NCBI GenBank assembly: GCA_024696945.1
Contig: JAILGF010000072.1
Span: 1-50,562, forward strand
Direction of reading: 5' to 3'
DNA: 50,562 nucleotides
From: Lachnospiraceae bacterium
GTDB lineage: Bacteria > Bacillota > Clostridia > Lachnospirales > Lachnospiraceae
Of the stretch, positions 49,362-50,562 are shown piece after piece. The translations under genes and the position numbers were made by a program. The notes under the pieces are model-generated. The model had not been told where the DNA came from and did not search any database. It saw only the letters and a list, made by a program, of their open reading frames with translations. Numbering within the stretch: the first letter of the stretch is position 1; each line of letters starts with the position of its first letter.

Positions 49362-50141
49362 ATGTCAATAGAAATAATAGAAGGTATCCTAATTCCATTC
49401 CTTGGTACTACACTGGGGGCAGCCTGTGTGTTTTTTCTCAAAGGAGAAATGAACGATAAACTGAAAAAAGCAATGGGAGGATTTGCAGCAGGAGTTATGA
49501 CCTCGGCATCGTTTTTCAGTTTGCTTCTGCCGGCACTTGAGCAGTCGGATGATATGGGAAAGCTGTCATTTGTTCCTGCTATGATAGGATTTATCATCGG
49601 TATGCTGTTCCTTTTGTTCTTGGATATTATTATACCCCATATGCATCTGGATAAGAGCGAAGAGGGACCAAAGTCGGGACTTAAGCGTACTACAAAATTG
49701 GTGCTTGCGGTTACACTGCATAATCTCCCTGAAGGGATGGCAGTCGGAATTGTCTATGCCGGTTGGATGTACGGGAATAATGAGATAGCTTTGAGTGGAG
49801 CATTGGCCCTGGCTCTTGGTATAGCATTGCAGAATTTCCCGGAGGGAGCCATTGTATCCATGCCTCTTGTAGCTGAAGGTATGCCAAAATGGAAGACATT
49901 TGTATATGGTACCCTGTCAGGTATAGTAGAACCAATAGGAGCGCTGCTTACTATATTTGCCGCCGGCTTCTTTTTACCTGTGCTTCCCTATCTGTTAAGT
50001 TTCGCCGCCGGCGCAATGTTTTATGTAGTGGTAGAAGAGCTTATACCTGAGATGTCTGAAGGTGAGCATTCCAATATCGGAACAGTCTGTTTTGCAGTAG
50101 GTTTTGTAATGATGATGGCCCTTGATGTAGGACTTGGTTAA
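49362..50141 (+). CDS. ZIP-family metal transporter
   Basis: The 259-residue protein has eight membrane helices and the ZIP core: HNLPEGMAVG in helix 4 and QNFPEGAIVS in helix 5 carry the paired metal-binding sites. A His-containing cytosolic loop (PHMHLDKSEEG) follows helix 3. It most resembles the GufA/ZupT branch, which moves Zn, Fe, Mn or Co into the cytoplasm. The DtxR-type operator in its promoter favours iron or manganese. ATG 49362 has GGAGATG. No clear terminator follows. Confidence 0.93.
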   Translation: MSIEIIEGILIPFLGTTLGAACVFFLKGEMNDKLKKAMGGFAAGVMTSASFFSLLLPALEQSDDMGKLSFVPAMIGFIIGMLFLLFLDIIIPHMHLDKSEEGPKSGLKRTTKLVLAVTLHNLPEGMAVGIVYAGWMYGNNEIALSGALALALGIALQNFPEGAIVSMPLVAEGMPKWKTFVYGTLSGIVEPIGALLTIFAAGFFLPVLPYLLSFAAGAMFYVVVEELIPEMSEGEHSNIGTVCFAVGFVMMMALDVGLG

Positions 50142-50168
50142 ACAGAATAAAAAAATTTAAAAAAGTAC

Positions 50169-50222
50169 TTGACATTATTATAAGTCAGTGATAAGATAAC
50201 AGCGTTATGTAACACTGTTATC
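50169..50222 (+). promoter_or_regulatory. Promoter and 28-bp palindrome of the terminal TetR gene
   Basis: TTGACA (50169-50174), 17 bp, TAAGAT (50192-50197). A 28-bp near-perfect palindrome (50195-50222, arms GATAACAG and CTGTTATC plus inner GTTA/TAAC) overlaps the -10 and start, a plausible autoregulatory operator. Confidence 0.7.
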
Positions 50223-50244
50223 TATTTTTTTGAGAGGATAGAGT

Positions 50245-50562
50245 TTGACTGATAATCATTACGACAGAACAGTCTATGATGAGAAGTATCTGTCAAGAAT
50301 ACAATATATGAAAGAAAACGTTGAATATGAAAAAAGAGCCCTTCTGATAGAGGCAGCAAAAAAAGAGTTTAAAGAAAAAGGATATAATAAAGCATCACTC
50401 CGGAGCATATGTGCTAAAGCAGGAGTAACTACCGGTGCATTATATTTCTTCTTTGAAAACAAAGCAGAGTTATTTTCAGCCATAGTGGATCAGCCGATAA
50501 AAGGTCTGAAAAAACTTCTTATGGAACATTTTCAGGAAGACAGGGAATATATGCAGCATCTT
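50245..50562 (+). CDS. TetR-family regulator, partial (runs off the window)
   Basis: The reading frame starts at TTG 50245, with GAGAGGA seven bases upstream, and stays open to the last base, giving 106 residues. The TetR HTH is clear: ALLIEAAKKEFKEKGYNKASLRSICAKAGVTTGALYFFFENKAELF. The C-terminal ligand domain is outside the window. It is separate from the TetR at 43617, and its target cannot be seen here. Confidence 0.85.
   Translation, partial: MTDNHYDRTVYDEKYLSRIQYMKENVEYEKRALLIEAAKKEFKEKGYNKASLRSICAKAGVTTGALYFFFENKAELFSAIVDQPIKGLKKLLMEHFQEDREYMQHL

Overview
The window looks like chromosomal DNA of a strictly anaerobic Firmicute of the Lachnospiraceae (Butyrivibrio/Pseudobutyrivibrio-like). 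Reasons: a T-box leader in front of a tRNA-synthetase gene, the yaaR-holB-yaaT gene order, AGGAGG-type ribosome binding sites, sigma-A promoters close to TTGACA-17-TATAAT, feoA-feoA-feoB, and an intracellular GH10 xylanase with a CE2-type esterase. The organism is inferred from gene content only; no rRNA is present.

Layout. 1-9.1 kb is housekeeping: the 3' end of purL, metG with a T-box leader, an XRE-Uma2 fusion, a hypoxanthine/uracil-DNA glycosylase, a guanine deaminase-like enzyme, guaB with a structured leader, and a DUF6935-like protein. 9.3-16.2 kb is a plus-strand run: esterase, guanylate kinase, yaaR, holB, yaaT/ricT, a histidine kinase and response regulator, and a coiled-coil protein. 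It is followed by tRNA-Ser(GCT) with its own promoter and terminator. 16.4-22.7 kb holds a translationally coupled pair (a pseudokinase-like 7TM sensor and a histidine kinase), then clpS-clpA and a NarL-type regulator. 22.8-30.9 kb holds a second DUF6935-like protein, the GH10 xylanase, a PaaI-type thioesterase, an SLH surface protein, a beta-helix exoprotein and rsmI.

31-50 kb is a metal-homeostasis island. It contains a DtxR-family regulator with a phosphatase gene that lacks a normal start codon, feoA-feoA-feoB, and a FeoB-associated Cys-rich protein fused to an HMA domain. Next come a znuA group and a fur/zur-znuC-znuB group transcribed divergently from a Fur-type box, and a TetR-controlled MacB/FtsX exporter. 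The right part has a CtpC-like P1B ATPase with a small partner, a second DtxR-family regulator, a secreted ZinT-like protein behind a long structured leader, and a ZIP transporter. A partial TetR gene ends the window.

The most interesting signal is a shared operator, GTTAG-N6-CTAAC. I find eight copies (four perfect, four with one mismatch). They overlap promoters or start sites of feo, dtxR2, the ZinT-like leader and ZIP, but lie upstream of the -35 of the P-type ATPase operon. That layout fits one DtxR/MntR-type regulon that represses uptake and activates efflux. The leader between two of these operators (about 47448-47765) has several consecutive perfect hairpins and may be an undescribed metal-controlled RNA.
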